Assembly: GCA_963675135.1 (NCBI GenBank)
Contig: OY776124.1
Span: 8,942,677-9,006,676, forward strand
Source of the DNA: Galeopsis tetrahit
Lineage: Eukaryota; Streptophyta; Magnoliopsida; Lamiales; Lamiaceae
Direction: 5' to 3'
DNA: 64,000 bases
Shown: one piece after another, positions 61,073-64,000 of the stretch
Numbering within the stretch: position 1 is the stretch's first letter
Layout of the letters: each line of letters begins with the position of its first letter
Program-made: the position numbers and the translations under genes
Notes under the pieces: generated by a model
What the model saw: only the letters and a program-made list of their open reading frames with translations
Told to the model about the DNA's origin: nothing
The model's database searches: none

Positions 61073-64000
61073 GGGCTGCAACTTGGTCGTGTATTGCATG
61101 TCCCATTATTCCATTGAAATCTCATTTCGGTCAGTCGTCTCACAAAAGAATTAAATTATACGTTCACCTTTTTTGTGAAATTTTGCACCATATAGGACTC
61201 ACACTCGAAGAGGCTGATTGGGTTGGGTAAGTCTCGTAATGGTCTCTATTACATGGAGCGAACGAAGATTAAGGCCTTGGCTGTTGTTGGAAGTCCGGGA
61301 TTGTAGCATAAAAGATTGGGGCATGCTTCCGATGGAAAGTTGCGACATGTTAATAATATCTTTCAAAAGTTTAAAGAAAACACTATGTTTTGTGATTCTT
61401 GTGTTTGAGCTAAACAAACTCGTCTACCATTTCATACAAGTACTAGCAATACTACACAATGTTTTGAATTGATACACTGTGATATTTGGGGCCCATATAA
61501 GTGTGACACATTTTCCAGCACTAGATATTTCCTTTCGATCGTTGATGATTTAAGTATAGGAGTTTGGGTTTATCTTTGTCGACATAAATCTGAAGTGGCT
61601 AATCTTTTGACTCAATTTTGCAATATGGTCCAAACACAATTTCGCCTTAAAGTTGAAAGAGTTAGATCGGATAATGGGGTCGAGTTTCGTTCTTCCTCTT
61701 TGCTTAAATACTATGGCGATAATGGGATTGTATTTGAAAGTTCTTGCACAAATACACCACAATAAAATGGGGTGGTGGAACGAAAACATAGGCACATATT
61801 GGAGATTGCGCGTGCACTACGTTTTGAAGTCGGCCTTCCGATTGAATTTTGGGGTGAATGCATACTTACGGCAGTTTATATCATTAATCGTCTTCCCTCA
61901 TTGGTTATCTCACACAAGACACCTTTTGAATTATTATTCAAGCGGCAGCCCTCCTGCGATCACCTTAGAGTTTTCGGTTGTTTGGTTTATGCAAATGAGA
62001 ACCCGTCGCAAGGATAAATACGATGAACGAGGCAATGTTTGTGTGTTTGTAGGCTACCCAAATCGACAAAAGGCGTATCGGGTGTTCGATTTGCAAAACC
62101 ATAAATTTTTCAGTTCTCGAGATGTGATCTTTTTTGAAACAATATTTTCATTTCAAGGCAGCGCCAATTTAGGCTTTGATGAGGCTGTATCCAGCACCCA
62201 CAAACGGATACAAGAGTAGTCGGTTTGCTCGAATGTACATGTGCTTCCGCCACGCCCTTTCATCCGTCATCCATATTCAGCAAACGACACTGGAATACCC
62301 CCAACAGCCGAGATCCTCGCGTGCTGCCCCTGCTCCAATTATCGAGCACACTACAGCCGGCAGCAGGCCTACTGCGCCACCCACCGTTGACATTGGACCC
62401 ATGCCGCAAATTAATCCTCCATTGCAAGAACGGCCCAAGGTCCGACGACAGTCGAAACATCTCACGGACTATGTCACCTCCTTGCCACCTTTAGTGGACC
62501 ATTCACGTTCAACAACAAATTCAGTAATGTACCCCCTTTCTTCATTTGTTACGTATGACAGATTCTCGGCCAATCACACTGTCTTCTTGACGGCTATCAC
62601 CTCCCGTGATGAGCCGAAACATTTCTCACATGACATTAGAGACCCCTTGTGGCGTGAGGCGATGAAAAGGGAAATTCAAGCTCTTGAAGAGAACAGTACG
62701 TGAAAATTGACTACACTACCTACTAGAAAGAAGGCAGTAGGGTCAAAGTGGGCCTACAAGATCAAATATAAACCCAACGGTGAGGTCGAGCGCTATAAGG
62801 CTCGATTGGTTGCTAAAGGTTTCACCCAAATTGAGGACATCGATTTTCATGAAACGTTTGCGCCTGTTGCAAAACTCGTCAATGTCCGTTGCATGTTGGT
62901 TGTGGCGGCTAAGCATAATTGGGAAGTTCACCAGTTCGACGTGCATAACGCCTTCCTCCATGGGGATTTGCAGGAAAATGTTTACATGACTGTTCCGCAG
63001 GGATTTGCCAAAGAGGGCGACAAACGTGTTTGTAAACTTCAAAGGTCGCTTTATGGCCTCCGCCAAGCATCACGTAATTGGCATGAGAAATTTACTCAAG
63101 CCCTTAACTTTATTGGTTTTCGGCAATCCCGAGCCGACCATTCCCTATTAATATTTTGAGATGTTGACACCTACTTTGTAGCCTTGATTTATGTGGACGA
63201 TGTGTTGCTAGCTGGGAACAATCCGATTGTAATCTCCTCCGTTAAACGCCATTTGAATAAAAAATTTAACATTAAGGATTTGGGACACTTGAAATACTTC
63301 CTCGGCATTGAAGTGGCTAGGTCACCCGAGGGGTTCGTATTAAGTAAGCGCAAATACGCATTGGATATCCTTGAAGAGAGCGGACTTCAAGGAGGGCGAC
63401 CAAGCGATTTTCCGATGGAGCAGAATTTAAAATTGCAAATTGACGAAGACAGTCCATTTTTGGACGCGACTCAGTATCGTCACTTAGTGGGGAGGCTCCT
63501 ATACCTAACATTCACGCGTCCGGACATAGTGTATGCAGTGAGCCAACTCAGCCAATTCTTGCAAAGGCCTCGACAAACGCACCTCCCAGCCGTACACCGT
63601 GTACTCCAATACATCAAGTAGACAGCGGGACAAGGCATTTTCATCACTGCTACAGGCGGCTTTGATCTGATTGCGAATTGTGATGTAGATTAGGCCGGAT
63701 ACCCTTTTACAAGACGATCGTCCACTGGTTATCTCATTACGATCGCTGGCTCGCCCGTTTTATGGCGAACTAAGAAGCAATTTGTTGTATCTCGCTCGTC
63801 GGCTGAAGCTGAATATAGGGCAATGGTGACGACTACTTGTGAAGTCATTTGGCTTCGTTGGCTGCTAAAAGATTTCGACGTACAATTATCAGGCCCTACC
63901 CCCTGTTTTGCGACAATCAGGCAGCGAGGTACATTGCTATGAACCCAGTTTTCCATGAGCGAACGAAGCACGTAGAAATGGATTTTTTCTTTGTACGGGA
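61073..64000 (+). pseudogene. Ty1/copia pol fragment, decayed, runs off the window
   Basis: The fragment begins just after the protease part of a copia pol. It carries the GAG-pre-integrase motif (HKRLGHAS, CDSC), integrase (HCDIWGP, RSDNGVEF, NGVVERKHR), reverse transcriptase (GSKWAYKIKYKPNGE, QFDVHNAFLHGD, LIYVDDVLLAG near 63183) and RNase H (RSSTGYL, SSAEAEYRAM) up to the window end. At least eight in-frame stops and a frameshift near 62200 show that it is dead. The sequence is not close to the Sirevirus pol in the window. It abuts the gypsy gag module at 61072/61073, and its 5' part and any LTR are missing here. Confidence 0.9.

Overview
The window looks like a transposon-rich block of a flowering-plant nuclear genome, most likely a eudicot. 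It contains plant-type L1 LINEs with a C-terminal RNase H, CACTA elements with TNP2, a Sirevirus-type Ty1/copia element, a Tat-like Ty3/gypsy element and Stowaway-type MITEs, all in AT-rich DNA. I cannot name the species. The only ordinary host gene I can support is a RING-H2 ubiquitin ligase gene at 52573-53358. Almost everything else is a mobile element or a relic of one, often nested.

Layout. 1-14033: an old L1-type LINE (LINE-A) split at 4561/4562 by an 8190 bp CACTA element (CACTA-1, 4562-12751) with 16 bp terminal inverted repeats and an AAG target duplication. CACTA-1 carries a five-exon TNP2 gene and a second transposase-associated gene, both on the minus strand. 14034-17916: low-coding DNA holding copy A of an ancient local duplication, a RING-gene scrap and a MITE. 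17917-23948: a full-length, nearly intact LINE (LINE-B) with a 15 bp target duplication and a poly-A tail. 24325-25377: a foldback-like element. 25408-30660: further copies of the duplication (with a second RING scrap), a truncated second CACTA (CACTA-2) containing a probable MULE-like insertion, and a MITE. 30706-33345 and 33521-51543: two related Mutator-like elements in opposite orientation, each with a 9 bp target duplication, long repeat-filled TIRs and the same GC-rich captured segment.

The second Mutator-like element is split by a 15.5 kb Sirevirus-type copia element (34171-49640). Its two LTRs differ, by eye, at one base and one C-run, so the insertion is very recent. It has gag, pol and a giant third ORF.

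52.5-54.2 kb holds the RING-H2 gene and AT-rich flank. 54190-54476 is a MITE. 54481-61072 is a rearranged gypsy element: 5' LTR, decayed gag, protease and RT, then repeated gag modules broken by a probable 1.5 kb solo LTR. 61073-64000 is a decayed copia pol fragment that runs off the window.

Relative ages can be read from the nesting. The local duplication is oldest; one copy keeps the empty target sites of both Mutator-like elements. LINE-A predates CACTA-1, and the Sirevirus is the youngest large insertion. Points most worth a second look are the Sirevirus third ORF and its gene-like leader, the paired Mutator-like elements, the ATGA overlap shared by both LINEs, the internal cluster of terminal-type repeats upstream of TNP2, and the RING gene family of which one member survives.
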